Numbered from the stretch's first letter, positions 29,570 through 39,356 are shown. The stretch is DNA of 64,000 nucleotides from Planktothricoides raciborskii GIHE-MW2 (GCF_040564635.1 NZ_CP159837.1:2646001-2710000); one strand, 5' to 3'. Notes: generated by a model not told the origin, from the sequence alone. Program-made: numbers and translations.

Positions 29570-30904
29570 ATGGAGGCATCCGAGCCAAATCTGACCTATC
29601 CGATTAAACTTTCCGTGGTAATTCCTTGTTATAATCACGGCGAATTTATCTTAGAGGCGATCGCCAGTGTGGAAAGTTGCCAAGCTAAAGTCTATGAAAT
29701 TCTGATTATTAATGATGGTTCAACGGATCCCTTGACCCAAAAAGTCTTACAGGCTTTAAGCGATCGAGGATATCCGGTGATTCATCAGGAAAATCAAGGG
29801 TTGGCGATCGCCAGAAATCATGGGATTTCTTTGGCCAAAGGTCGCTATATTTTGCCCTTAGATTCAGACAATAAAATTAGACCCAACTATATAACTAAAG
29901 CCATTGAAATTCTGGATACTCAGCCAGAAGTAGGGGTAGTCTATGGGAATTTTGAGTTTTTTGGCGGTGTAACCGGCATTAAAAAAGTTCCCGAATTTGA
30001 TATTAACCTGATCCTCCGAGGAAACTATATTGATGCTTGTGCGGTGTTTCGCAAAACCGTTTGGGAAGAAGCGGGCGGCTATGATGACAAAATCCCGGAA
30101 CAATTGGGCTATGAAGATTGGGATTTTTGGTTAAGTGTCGCCGAAAAAGGCTGGCATTTTTATCATATTGATCAGGCTTTGTTTGATTATCGCTTGCGTA
30201 GCAATTCAATGGTAAGCGGCTGTAATATTCCAGAGAAACGCTGGGAATTATTTCGCTATATTAGCACCAAGCATATCGGCCTTTATCAGACAAATTTTGC
30301 CCATATTTTCGCCAATGTTGAATATGACCATTTAGTTGAACGGGACAAAAGAGAAGCCCTAGAAGCTAAATTAGAGGAAATTCAACTAGAACTGGATTTA
30401 GAGCGATCGCGAAACTGCGATCGCCTAGTTCAATTGACAGAAACACAAAATACCCTAACCTACTGTGAATCAGAACTTCAGCAAACAAAAAATCAACTGG
30501 CAGCTACCCAGGAAAAATTGCAACAACTAGAAAATGCTTATAAAATATTGTTAATTGAAAAAGAAGAAATAGCATTAAAACAAAAACAAACTGAGGTAAA
30601 CTTACAAGGAGAAATAACGCGATCGCAAAATGAATTTTCTAGCCAGCTTCAACAAGCTAAAGCCCAATGGCAAAGTCAAATAGCCGCTGTAGAAGAAATA
30701 AAAAATCAACAGCAAAATCAGTTAGCCCAAACGTTATCCCAAACGGAAGCAAATCTGGCACAATCTCAAGCAGAAATTCAACGGTTAACCCTAGAATTGC
30801 ACCAAGCTCAAGAAATGATTCAAGCTATGCAAACTAGCAAATTCTGGCAATTAAGAACAAATTGGTTTAGAATAAAACAGGCTTTAGGTTTAGCTAAAAC
30901 TTAA
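29570..30904 (+). CDS. Family 2 glycosyltransferase with coiled-coil tail
   Basis: 444 residues from ATG 29570 with GAGGA eight bases upstream. The GT-A domain (about 10-240) starts LSVVIPCYNHGEFILEAIAS and carries the nucleotide-sugar metal motif in LPLDSDNKI and the acceptor-side GYEDWDFWLS. Residues 255-420 form a long Gln/Glu-rich coiled coil. The C-terminal end, MQTSKFWQLRTNWFRIKQALGL, is almost the same as that of the next protein. It probably adds one sugar to the exported glycan while held in a complex through its coiled coil. Confidence 0.9.
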   Translation: MEASEPNLTYPIKLSVVIPCYNHGEFILEAIASVESCQAKVYEILIINDGSTDPLTQKVLQALSDRGYPVIHQENQGLAIARNHGISLAKGRYILPLDSDNKIRPNYITKAIEILDTQPEVGVVYGNFEFFGGVTGIKKVPEFDINLILRGNYIDACAVFRKTVWEEAGGYDDKIPEQLGYEDWDFWLSVAEKGWHFYHIDQALFDYRLRSNSMVSGCNIPEKRWELFRYISTKHIGLYQTNFAHIFANVEYDHLVERDKREALEAKLEEIQLELDLERSRNCDRLVQLTETQNTLTYCESELQQTKNQLAATQEKLQQLENAYKILLIEKEEIALKQKQTEVNLQGEITRSQNEFSSQLQQAKAQWQSQIAAVEEIKNQQQNQLAQTLSQTEANLAQSQAEIQRLTLELHQAQEMIQAMQTSKFWQLRTNWFRIKQALGLAKT

Positions 30905-30957
30905 ATTGTCCATATAAAAATAATCGTTCAGCAATCGTTCAGCCATCAAGAGGTAAT

Positions 30958-32019
30958 ATGAATCGAAACGAGAAAATCTTACGACATATTAACAAAAACG
31001 GCCAGGGAATTGAAATTGGTCCTAGCTATAACCCGATCGCGCCTAAAAAAGCAGGCTTTAAAGTCGATGTTATCGATCATGCAAGTCGCGAGCAGTTAAT
31101 TGCCAAATACGATGGTCATGGAGTCAATCTTGACAACATTGAAGAAGTTGATTTTGTTTGGCAAGGAGAAAGTTATGCAGAACTCACCGGCAAACATAAG
31201 TATTACGATTGGATTATTGCCTCTCATGTGATTGAACATACCCCGGATCTTATTGGGTTTATTAATGATTGCGATGCCATTTTGACAGATGATGGAGTTC
31301 TCTCCCTCGCTATACCCGATAAGCGCTATTGTTTTGACCACTATCGAGCGATTACGGGAATTTCCAAAGTGATTGATACCCATTTGAGTCAAGCTACTTT
31401 TCATACCCCAGGGACGGTGGCCGATCATTTTTTAAATGCGGTATCTCGATCGGGCAGAATAGCATGGGAATCCCACACGAGCGGAGAATATAAGTTGCTT
31501 CATTCAATGGAATATGTGCGGCAAATAATGAATTGCGCGATCGATGGAAAGACCTATATAGATACTCATGGTTGGTGTTTTGTGCCGCATTCTTTCAGGT
31601 TAATGATTCACGATCTTTTTCATCTGGGTTTCATTTCTTTGCAAGAGGTAGATTTTTATCCCACTGAAGGTTGCGAATTTTATATAACCCTAGGCAGAAA
31701 AGGAAAAGAGACTCATCAATCAAGACTGGAAATGCTGGAAGCGATCGACATTGAACTAAGCGAAGCTAACACCGGCGAATCTATCGATTTATGGGAAAAG
31801 CGATTTTATGAACTGGAACAAGTTCGCCAACAACTACAAATACAATTAGAACAAAATCAAATTCAGCTACAGCAAACCCAGGCAAAATTAGCTATTTCTC
31901 AATCCGAACTGCAAGCATCTCAAAAGATGATTTCGGCTATGAAAACCAGTAAGTTCTGGAAATTACGGACAAATTGGTTGAAAATAAAAAAATCATTGGG
32001 TTTACCCGCTAATGAATAA
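30958..32019 (+). CDS. SAM-dependent methyltransferase with coiled-coil tail
   Basis: 353 residues, ATG preceded by AAGAGG. The Rossmann motif I is GIEIGPSYNP, with DVIDH as the acidic end of strand 2 and YDWIIASHVIEHTPD as the motif IV region typical of glycan-cluster methyltransferases. From about residue 280 there is a coiled coil and the terminal MKTSKFWKLRTNWLKIKKSLGL shared with the upstream glycosyltransferase. It may methylate a sugar, possibly as the chain-terminating cap recognised by the Wzt C-terminal domain; that is inference. Confidence 0.85.
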   Translation: MNRNEKILRHINKNGQGIEIGPSYNPIAPKKAGFKVDVIDHASREQLIAKYDGHGVNLDNIEEVDFVWQGESYAELTGKHKYYDWIIASHVIEHTPDLIGFINDCDAILTDDGVLSLAIPDKRYCFDHYRAITGISKVIDTHLSQATFHTPGTVADHFLNAVSRSGRIAWESHTSGEYKLLHSMEYVRQIMNCAIDGKTYIDTHGWCFVPHSFRLMIHDLFHLGFISLQEVDFYPTEGCEFYITLGRKGKETHQSRLEMLEAIDIELSEANTGESIDLWEKRFYELEQVRQQLQIQLEQNQIQLQQTQAKLAISQSELQASQKMISAMKTSKFWKLRTNWLKIKKSLGLPANE

Positions 32020-32108
32020 GCATAATTATGCTTAAATTAGGAAAATTTATTAATAAATTTCTCATAATTACCTAAAAATGTTCTCAAATTATATCCAGTG
32101 TTATTAAT

Positions 32109-34859
32109 ATGTCAAAGACTATAGAAAACGTAAAAAATCAATGGGGTCGGTTTAAGGCTTTCTCAAAGTTATTATCTGAAATTTTACAAGCACAAGGAAC
32201 CCGACCAGCCCTTGCCTTAGTTTTTCAGAGAATTTCAGAAAAACTTGATCGTCGCCCTCCAGAGATTCTGGCAGAAACCCCAGATATTATTGACCTTTTC
32301 AATGAATACTATCAGCAATGGCGAGCATGGCATTGCCCCAGAAAATCAGACTTAGAAATGATGGCGGCTACTGTTCCGGTGATTAAGCATAAGCCGTTGA
32401 TTACGGTGGTGATGTCAACTTTTAATAATCCTGAATATTATTTAAGATCGGCGCTTGAGTCGGTAAAAAATCAGCTATATCCTGAGTGGGAGTTATGTAT
32501 TGCTGATGATGCTTCAACGGCAACTAATGTTAAAGAAATATTGGCCGCTTATGCAGCGTCCGACCCACGGATTAAAGTGGTATTGCGGCCAATTCAAGAA
32601 AATATTTGCGCGGCAGCAAATTCTGCTCTAGAAATTGCTACAGGAGAATTTGTGACATTTTTAGAATCCGATGCCCAATTAACTCCTGATGCTTTGTATC
32701 AAATCGCGATCGCTGTTAATCAGCATCCGCAGATAGATGTACTCTATAGCGATGAAGATAAAATTGATGAAGATGATAATTTACGAGAACCTTGTTTTAA
32801 ACCGGATTGGTCGGGGAATCGCTCATTTTTATTTTGGATGTATGGGCGACACTTTTGCATCTATCGCCGATCGCTTATAGAAAAAATCGGCGGATTTCGC
32901 CGAGGATTTGAAGGCAGTCAAGATTATGACCTGTTGTTAAGAATAGCCGCCCAAACCGATCAGATTCTTCATTTGCCGCAAATTCTCTACCATCGGCGAA
33001 TTAATTTGGCATCTCAACCGCCAAAAACGCCCGTACCAGCTTATATTTATGAGGGGACAAAAAATGCTTTAGCACAAGCAGTTCAGTCAATGGGCAATCG
33101 CGCCTTATTGACCCCAGACCTGTTGGTAACCGTTGGCTATTATCAAATCGACAATCAAGAATATGGCCATGAAAAATATCAGGCTTGGTTAATGAAATAT
33201 GGGGCAAGACCTTCGGATCTGCAACAAATGAAAGAAACGGTGGAGGCGTTGACCCTGACACCGACCATCAGTGTAATTATGCCCGTGTATAACCCACCGG
33301 AGACTTTTTTAAAAGAGGCGATCGAATCCGTCATTAATCAGGTTTATCCTTATTGGGAATTATGTATTGCTGATGATTGTTCTACTCAAGGGTATATTAA
33401 ACCAATTTTAGAACATTATGCCGCCAAAGATGCCCGTATTAAAGTGGTATTTCGCCAGGAAAATGGCCATATTTCCGCTGCTTCTAATTCGGCAATAGCG
33501 ATCGCCACGGGAGAATTTATCGCTTTACTAGACCATGATGATTTACTGACTCCTGATGCTTTGTACCAAGTGGTCTTAACGATTAATCAACATCCCGATG
33601 CGGATATGATTTATTCTGATGAAGGTAAAATTGATGAAAATAATCAACTCAAAGGCCCTTATTTTAAACCAGAGTGGTCTCCTGATTCATTCCTCTCCCG
33701 AATGTACACCTGCCATTTAGGAGTTTATCGGCGATCGCTTATCGAAAAAATTGGCGGATTTCGGGTCGGTTATGAAGGCAGCCAAGATTATGACCTGGTG
33801 TTACGATTTACCGAACAAACCGATAAAATTTATCATATCCCCAAAATTCTCTATCATTGGCGAATTCACTTAGCCTCTGCTGCCAGTAGTGCTGAGGCCA
33901 AACCTTATGCTTATGAAGCCGCGAAAAAAGCTTTAACTGACGCCATTCACCGTCGGGGAGAACCAGGAATTGTCACCGATGTTCCTATATATTTAGGTCA
34001 TTATATTATTCGCTACCAAATCACCGATTATAAACTCGTGAGTATTATTATTCCTACCCGAAATATGGGGGAAACTTTAGACCAATGTTTAACCTCTATT
34101 TTCACCCAAAACACTTATCCCAATTATGAAGTAATTGTCATCGATAACGGCAGTACAGAGGAAAAACTGGCTGAGGTAATTGCCCAATGGCAGGAGAAAG
34201 AACCGACAAGATTCAAGTGCTATCCTCTGGATATTCCGTTTAACTTTTCCGCCATCAATAATTATGCGGTCAAGCAAGCCCAAGGGGATTATTTACTATT
34301 CCTAAATAATGATACCGAAGTGATTACCCCGGACTGGATCGAAGCAATGGTCGAACAAGCACAGCGATCTTCAATTGGTGCCGTGGGAGGTTTATTACTT
34401 TATCCCGATGATACCATTCAACACGCGGGAATCATTTTAGGATTGGGTGGAATTGGTAGCCATAGTCACAAGCATTTTCCACGCACGACCCCCGGTTCTT
34501 TTGGTCATGTAATTAGTATCGGTAATGTTTCCGCTGTAACCGGGGCTTGTTTAATGTGTCGCAGAGAATTGTTTGAGATGGTGGGGGGATTTGATGAAGA
34601 ATTATCCGTGGCTTATAATGATGTGGATCTTTGTTTAAAAATGGTGGCCAAAGGCTATCGCAATGTTTATTTGCCCCATGCGGTACTTTATCACCATGAG
34701 TCAAAAAGTCGGGGCTATGAAGACACCCCAGAAAAGCAAGCCCGATGGCAAAAAGAAGCGCAACTTCTCTATAGTCGTTGGCAAAAATTTATTGACAACG
34801 ACCCTTGTTATAGTCCCCATTTAACTCGCGATCGCGAAGACTATACGATTAGAGAATAA
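32109..34859 (+). CDS. Triple-domain family 2 glycosyltransferase
   Basis: 916 residues containing three GT-A modules. Module 1 starts near 95 (LITVVMSTFNNPEYYLRSAL), module 2 near 390 (ISVIMPVYNPPETFLKEAI) and module 3 near 645 (VSIIIPTRNMGETLDQCL). Module 2 has LLDHDDLLTPDA, whereas the equivalent of module 1 is FLESDAQLTPDA, so module 1 may have altered or lost metal binding. Module 3 has FLNNDTEV. Modules 1 and 2 look like an internal duplication. Modules 2 and 3 are closely matched by the whole of the protein at 35835. It probably builds the repeating backbone of the surface glycan. Confidence 0.9.
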   Translation: MSKTIENVKNQWGRFKAFSKLLSEILQAQGTRPALALVFQRISEKLDRRPPEILAETPDIIDLFNEYYQQWRAWHCPRKSDLEMMAATVPVIKHKPLITVVMSTFNNPEYYLRSALESVKNQLYPEWELCIADDASTATNVKEILAAYAASDPRIKVVLRPIQENICAAANSALEIATGEFVTFLESDAQLTPDALYQIAIAVNQHPQIDVLYSDEDKIDEDDNLREPCFKPDWSGNRSFLFWMYGRHFCIYRRSLIEKIGGFRRGFEGSQDYDLLLRIAAQTDQILHLPQILYHRRINLASQPPKTPVPAYIYEGTKNALAQAVQSMGNRALLTPDLLVTVGYYQIDNQEYGHEKYQAWLMKYGARPSDLQQMKETVEALTLTPTISVIMPVYNPPETFLKEAIESVINQVYPYWELCIADDCSTQGYIKPILEHYAAKDARIKVVFRQENGHISAASNSAIAIATGEFIALLDHDDLLTPDALYQVVLTINQHPDADMIYSDEGKIDENNQLKGPYFKPEWSPDSFLSRMYTCHLGVYRRSLIEKIGGFRVGYEGSQDYDLVLRFTEQTDKIYHIPKILYHWRIHLASAASSAEAKPYAYEAAKKALTDAIHRRGEPGIVTDVPIYLGHYIIRYQITDYKLVSIIIPTRNMGETLDQCLTSIFTQNTYPNYEVIVIDNGSTEEKLAEVIAQWQEKEPTRFKCYPLDIPFNFSAINNYAVKQAQGDYLLFLNNDTEVITPDWIEAMVEQAQRSSIGAVGGLLLYPDDTIQHAGIILGLGGIGSHSHKHFPRTTPGSFGHVISIGNVSAVTGACLMCRRELFEMVGGFDEELSVAYNDVDLCLKMVAKGYRNVYLPHAVLYHHESKSRGYEDTPEKQARWQKEAQLLYSRWQKFIDNDPCYSPHLTRDREDYTIRE

Positions 34860-34869
34860 AGCCGGTGAT

Positions 34870-34901
34870 AAACCCGGTTTATCCGGCGAAACCGGGTTTT
34901 T
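34870..34901 (+). terminator. Likely terminator after the glycosyltransferase gene
   Basis: Stem AAACCCGGTTT / AAACCGGGTTT with an 8-base loop, followed by TT. It lies ten bases past the stop codon. It also belongs to the ACCCGGT palindrome family. Confidence 0.65.
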
Positions 34902-34968
34902 GGCCATCCTATATTTGCTAGTAAAAAAAAATCATAAACCTATTTTTTATAAGCAAAAATATTTTTAT

Positions 34969-35268
34969 ATGATTAACAAAACAGATATTTTTTTATCTTT
35001 AAAAAAACATCATTTAATTCTCCAAAAATTTGGTGTTATTAAATGTGGTTTATTTGGTTCATTTGTTACTGGAAAAGCAACGGAAAAAAGTGATGTAGAT
35101 TTATTAATAGTTTTCGATCCTGAAAAGAAAACCTTTAATAATTTTATGGATTTGTGCTTTTTCCTGGAGGATCTTTTTGACCGCAAAGTAGATGTTCTGA
35201 CACCGGAATCTTTGAGTCCTCATTTTGGCGATCGCATTTTGCAGGAGGTTGAGTATGTCTCGTTCTAA
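34969..35268 (+). CDS. mntA: MNT-type nucleotidyltransferase antitoxin
   Basis: 99 residues from ATG 34969 (longer upstream reading is AT-rich and unlike protein). Minimal nucleotidyltransferase domain: GLFGSFVTGKATEKSDVDLL contains the GS and D-x-D metal and nucleotide motifs, and VDVLTPESLSP is the later conserved strand. In HEPN/MNT systems this protein modifies the HEPN partner with AMP and so neutralises it. The partner overlaps the end of this gene by 14 bases, the usual coupled arrangement. Its AT content is higher than that of the neighbours, which suggests insertion into the glycan cluster. Confidence 0.88.
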   Translation: MINKTDIFLSLKKHHLILQKFGVIKCGLFGSFVTGKATEKSDVDLLIVFDPEKKTFNNFMDLCFFLEDLFDRKVDVLTPESLSPHFGDRILQEVEYVSF

Positions 35269-35608
35269 TAAAGATTATTTACTGCATATTATGGATGAAA
35301 TCATTTATTTATTGACAACATCGGAAAATTTAGAAAAAGAGGCGTTTGGCAATAATGAGACATTCAAAAGGTCTTTTGTAAGAAGCCTAGAGGTGATTGG
35401 AGAGGCTACCAAAAAATTGTCAGAAGATTTCAGATCCGAGTATCCTGAGATGCCATGGCGACGTATGGCAGGAATGCGTGATAAGTTAATTCATGATTAT
35501 TTTGGCATTGATTACGATGTGGTTTGGGATGTCGTCAAAAATGAAATCCCCAATCTAAATTGGCAAATTACCAAAATTATCAAGGAGTTAGAAGATAGGC
35601 AAACATGA
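35255..35608 (+). CDS. hepT: HEPN-type ribonuclease toxin (DUF86/HepT)
   Basis: 117 residues from ATG 35255, overlapping mntA and preceded by GGAGG. The all-helical HEPN domain carries the catalytic RX4H motif with the following tyrosine: RDKLIHDY near residue 83. In the characterised Shewanella and cyanobacterial systems this tyrosine is AMPylated by MntA. The other family features (SLEVIGEATKKLSEDF and YPEMPWRRMAGMRD) are intact. It probably acts as an RNase toxin in abortive defence or plasmid-type addiction. Confidence 0.9.
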   Translation: MSRSNKDYLLHIMDEIIYLLTTSENLEKEAFGNNETFKRSFVRSLEVIGEATKKLSEDFRSEYPEMPWRRMAGMRDKLIHDYFGIDYDVVWDVVKNEIPNLNWQITKIIKELEDRQT

Positions 35609-35834
35609 ATCAAAAGTAAAAAAATTCTGGTTCAATAGCTGAAACAAGGGAATGCCTATAATCAAGCTTTCCCTCCAATGGCGATCGGTATCAGCTTTTC
35701 CCGGAAAGCTGACGGCTGAGTTTTTCAACTTCTGAGTAGGGTGGGCAAAATTTGCCCACCCTACCACTGAGGCAAATTTTGCCCGCCCTACCACTACTGA
35801 CTACCTCTGGTTAACTGGATCGGTAAAAGCAATC

Positions 35835-37709
35835 ATGCTAAATCAAGCTGTTTCTCGCTCCTTAGAGCAATTATCCAAGATTAAGCGCTTATCAAAGCGT
35901 TTGTACGAAATTTTGACCCAAAAAGGGGCTCGCTATGCCCTAGCGAGAACCTTCAGAAAAATCTATTTTAAATTAGAACCCCAAGCACTCCCTTCTCAAG
36001 GTGCCCCAGAAGTAGTTCACCCAGTAGCGGATTATCATGTTTGGTTGGGTCAGCGCTTCCCCCGCTCCTGGGATTTGCAGCAAATGGCAGAAGCGGTGAA
36101 AGCTTTTAGAAAAACGCCGTTGATTAGCATTATTATGCCGGTTTACAATACCCCAGAAAAGTTTTTGCGGGACGCCATTGAATCGGTGTTAAATCAAGCC
36201 TATCCTTACTGGGAATTATGTATTGCTGATGATGCTTCAACGATTCCCTATATTAAGCCAATCTTAGAAGAGTATGCCGCCGCTGATAACCGAATCAAAT
36301 TACTGTTTAGAACTGAAAACGGCCATATTTCTGCCGCTTCTAATTCAGCTTTATCTTTAGCAACCGGCGAATTTGTGGCACTTTTAGATCATGATGACAT
36401 GATAACTTCTGATGCGTTATATCATGTGGCGGTGATGTTGAATGTGCATCCTGAAGCGGATATGATTTATTCTGATGAAGATAAAATGGATGCCCAAGGA
36501 AATCGGCAAGATCCCTTTTTTAAACCCGATTGGTGTCCTGATTCATTTCTCTCCCGAATGTACACCTGTCATTTAGGAGTTTATCGGCGATCGCTCATCG
36601 AAGAAATTGGCGGATTTCGGCTGGGTTATGAAGGCTCCCAAGATTATGATTTGGTATTGCGGCTGACGGAAAAAACTTCCCACATCTTTCATATTCCTAA
36701 AATATTATATCACTGGCGCATTCACTCAAAATCAACCGCCAGCGAATTAGCCAATAAAAATTATGCCACGACTGCTGCATTTAAATCACTTTCTGAAGCC
36801 TTAGAAAGAAGAGGAGAACCGGGAAAACTTATCCCCACGGAAGGAGGTCATTGGATTGTCCGCTATCATATCCAAAATTATGATTTAGTCACGGTGATTA
36901 TTCCCACCAAAAACTTGGGCAACATTCTCAATACTTGCTTAACCTCAATTTTCGCGAACACCACCTATCCCAACTATGAAGTATTAGTCATCGATAATGG
37001 CAGTACGGAACCAGAAACCCTGGATATTCTTAGTCAGTGGCAAGCGAAAGAACCCGATCGCTTTCGTTGTGAACCGCTGGATATTCCCTTTAATTTTTCC
37101 AAAATTAATAACTATGCAGTAAAACAGGCGAAAGGCAAATATATCCTACTTTTAAATAACGACACAGAAGTCCTCAAACCTGACTGGATGACCGCAATGG
37201 TTGAGCAAGCCCAAAGACCTTCCGTGGGGGCAGTAGGCGCCTTACTACTCTATCCCGATGATACCATCCAACACGCGGGAGTTGTGATTGGTTTGGGTGG
37301 GGTTGCCGGTCACAGTCACAAGCAATTTCCGGCGGATAGTCCAGGATATTTTTATCAAATTCAAACCGTGAATAACTATTCCGCTGTCACCGCTGCTTGT
37401 TTAATGTGTCGGCGAGAAGTTTTTGAGGAAGTTGGAGGGCTAGAAGAAGACCTACAAATTGCCTTTAATGACGTAGACTTTTGCCTCAAAATTGCCGCCA
37501 AAGGCTACCGAAATATTTATCTACCTCATGTAGTATTGTATCACTATGAATCAAAAAGCCGAGGTTATGAAGATACCCCAGAAAAAATCGCCAGATTTGC
37601 CAAAGAAATTGACTATATGAAAACTAAGTGGAAAGATTGGACAGAACACGATCCTTGCTATAGTCCCAACTTGACCCGCGATCGCGAAGATTATAGTATC
37701 GGATATTAA
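35835..37709 (+). CDS. Double-domain family 2 glycosyltransferase
   Basis: 624 residues with two GT-A modules: the first near 95 (ISIIMPVYNTPEKFLRDAI, metal motif LLDHDDMI), the second near 350 (VTVIIPTKNLGNILNTCL, LLNNDTEV). It resembles modules 2-3 of the 916-residue enzyme at 32109 so closely, including YTCHLGVYRRSLIE and SRGYEDTPEK, that the two genes are recent paralogues. The N-terminal 60 residues are helical and also similar. The HEPN/MNT pair and a GGGTGGGCAAAATTTGCCCACC palindrome (about 35737-35761) lie between the paralogues. Confidence 0.9.
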   Translation: MLNQAVSRSLEQLSKIKRLSKRLYEILTQKGARYALARTFRKIYFKLEPQALPSQGAPEVVHPVADYHVWLGQRFPRSWDLQQMAEAVKAFRKTPLISIIMPVYNTPEKFLRDAIESVLNQAYPYWELCIADDASTIPYIKPILEEYAAADNRIKLLFRTENGHISAASNSALSLATGEFVALLDHDDMITSDALYHVAVMLNVHPEADMIYSDEDKMDAQGNRQDPFFKPDWCPDSFLSRMYTCHLGVYRRSLIEEIGGFRLGYEGSQDYDLVLRLTEKTSHIFHIPKILYHWRIHSKSTASELANKNYATTAAFKSLSEALERRGEPGKLIPTEGGHWIVRYHIQNYDLVTVIIPTKNLGNILNTCLTSIFANTTYPNYEVLVIDNGSTEPETLDILSQWQAKEPDRFRCEPLDIPFNFSKINNYAVKQAKGKYILLLNNDTEVLKPDWMTAMVEQAQRPSVGAVGALLLYPDDTIQHAGVVIGLGGVAGHSHKQFPADSPGYFYQIQTVNNYSAVTAACLMCRREVFEEVGGLEEDLQIAFNDVDFCLKIAAKGYRNIYLPHVVLYHYESKSRGYEDTPEKIARFAKEIDYMKTKWKDWTEHDPCYSPNLTRDREDYSIGY

Positions 37710-37788
37710 TCATTATCCTGGATTTTCTATTTTAGCTTAGAATATCCAGGATTGCCAAATTACTGAATCACTATCATCCTGAAAAAAT

Positions 37789-38538
37789 ATGCCAGACTTT
37801 CTGATTATTGGTGCCCAGAAATGTGGCACCACCTCTCTATATGTTTATCTGACTCAACATCCGCAAATTTTACCGGCTGCTCAAAAAGAACTGCATTTTT
37901 TTGACTTTAATTATGCCCAAGGGATTGACTGGTATTTAGCCCAATTTCCCGCCAAAACCAATGAAAAAATCACCTTAACTGGAGAATCCAGTCCTTACTA
38001 TATTTTTCATCCCTGGGCACCGCAGCGGGTTAAACAACTTTTTCCTAACATCAAATTAATTGTTTTACTGAGAAACCCGGTAGAAAGAACCTGGTCACAC
38101 TATCATCACGAAGTGCGCTGGGGATTTGAAACTCTAGATTTTGAAGCAGCTATAGACAGCGAAGCGGAACGTCTGAGTGGCGAACTGGAAAAAATGCTTG
38201 CCGACCCTAATTACTATAGCTTTAATCACCAACATTACACTTATTTATCTCGCGGCATTTATGTAGAACAATTACAAGCTTGGATGGAACTTTTCCCCCG
38301 GAATCAGTTCTTAATCCTTAACAGTGAAGAATTTTATGCAAATCCGGCGGCAACCCTGAAGCAAACTTTAGAGTTTTTAGGCTTAAGTCCCTGGGACTTG
38401 GGAGATTATCCACCATATAATATTGGTGAATGCCCCCCAATGTCTAACCAGATCAGAATAAAATTGGTCAACTATTTTACCCCTTATAACCAAAAACTTT
38501 TTGAGTATTTGCAAGTTCACTGGAACTGGAGTGATTAA
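37789..38538 (+). CDS. PAPS-dependent sulfotransferase
   Basis: 249 residues. The phosphosulfate-binding loop is DFLIIGAQKCGTTSLYVYL and the 3'-phosphate site is IVLLRNPVERTWSHYHHE, both intact, as in the heparan-sulfate-type sulfotransferase family. ELHFFDFNYAQGIDWYLAQF and GESSPYYIFHP are the typical substrate-side segments. It is a second, unrelated-looking sulfotransferase in the cluster, suggesting a sulfated surface polysaccharide. An inverted repeat (ATCCTGGAT/ATCCAGGAT) lies upstream at 37716-37754 and may end transcription of the previous gene. Confidence 0.9.
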   Translation: MPDFLIIGAQKCGTTSLYVYLTQHPQILPAAQKELHFFDFNYAQGIDWYLAQFPAKTNEKITLTGESSPYYIFHPWAPQRVKQLFPNIKLIVLLRNPVERTWSHYHHEVRWGFETLDFEAAIDSEAERLSGELEKMLADPNYYSFNHQHYTYLSRGIYVEQLQAWMELFPRNQFLILNSEEFYANPAATLKQTLEFLGLSPWDLGDYPPYNIGECPPMSNQIRIKLVNYFTPYNQKLFEYLQVHWNWSD

Positions 38539-38581
38539 GTAGTGATGAAATAAAAATCAAAAAAATAAAACCGGACAACTA

Positions 38582-39273
38582 GGCGTTGATTATGAAGGGG
38601 CTTGGGATAGCTATGCTAATGCTTGGCTATTCATCCCGAATTATAACATATCGGCGATGAATGGATTGGCAAAGGCGCCGGGGCTGCCCAATCTTTGGCT
38701 GAATATGAATCCTTGATCGAAAGCCAATTTATTCAGCCTTATATTACTTCAGATGATCCGGTGTTAGAGATAGGAGTTGGTGGGGGAAAAACCAGTAAAC
38801 TCTTGAAAAAATCCTGTCGTGAACTAATTTGCGCGGATATTTCTAGCCAGATGCTTCAAGCTACGCGATCGCGCCTAGGAGATGACCGAATTTCCTATAT
38901 CAAATTAGATGGATTAACCCTGAATGGGATTGCTCCCGAATCCGTGGATGTATGTTTCTGTTACGATACAATGGTGCATATCGAACCCAGGGATATTTTT
39001 AACTACCTAAATCTCATTCCTCATGTCATGCGGGGGAAACGCTTATGCGTGTTTCATCACACGAATATTCTCAGTGATTTAGGTTGGGAAAAATTCTTAA
39101 GTGAGTGGCAGAATAACCTGCTCGGTCAAAGACATGGCTGTGCTTTTTCCGTGATGAGCGATAAGATTATGGAGAAATTTCTCCATCACCTTAACTATGA
39201 GGTCATTTTGCAAGATACTAAGTCTGTACCCCGTGATTGTGTCTGGATTTGTAAAGCCCCGGCGATCGATTAA
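38582..39273 (+). pseudogene. SAM-dependent methyltransferase with broken 5' end
   Basis: The main open frame (TTG 38695 to 39273) encodes motif I VLEIGVGGGKTSKLLKK, ICADISSQML and CFCYDTMVHIEPRD. Upstream DNA still encodes the N-terminal part of the same family but in pieces. GVDYEGAWDSYANAW is read in one frame at 38582-38626. After a frameshift, HPEL-stop-HIGDEWIGKGAGAAQSL is read in the main frame, with a TAA at 38644 where a sense codon such as CAA is expected. So at least one frameshift and one nonsense mutation separate the start from the catalytic part. A shortened protein from TTG 38695 could still contain the SAM fold, so loss of function is likely but not certain. Confidence 0.75.
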
Positions 39274-39356
39274 TGCTCAAATCATGCTCAAGAGCGATCG
39301 AATGGTTCCAGCCATCACTATTTTATTTTCATCTAAGGAATAGCTGACAGTCAATC

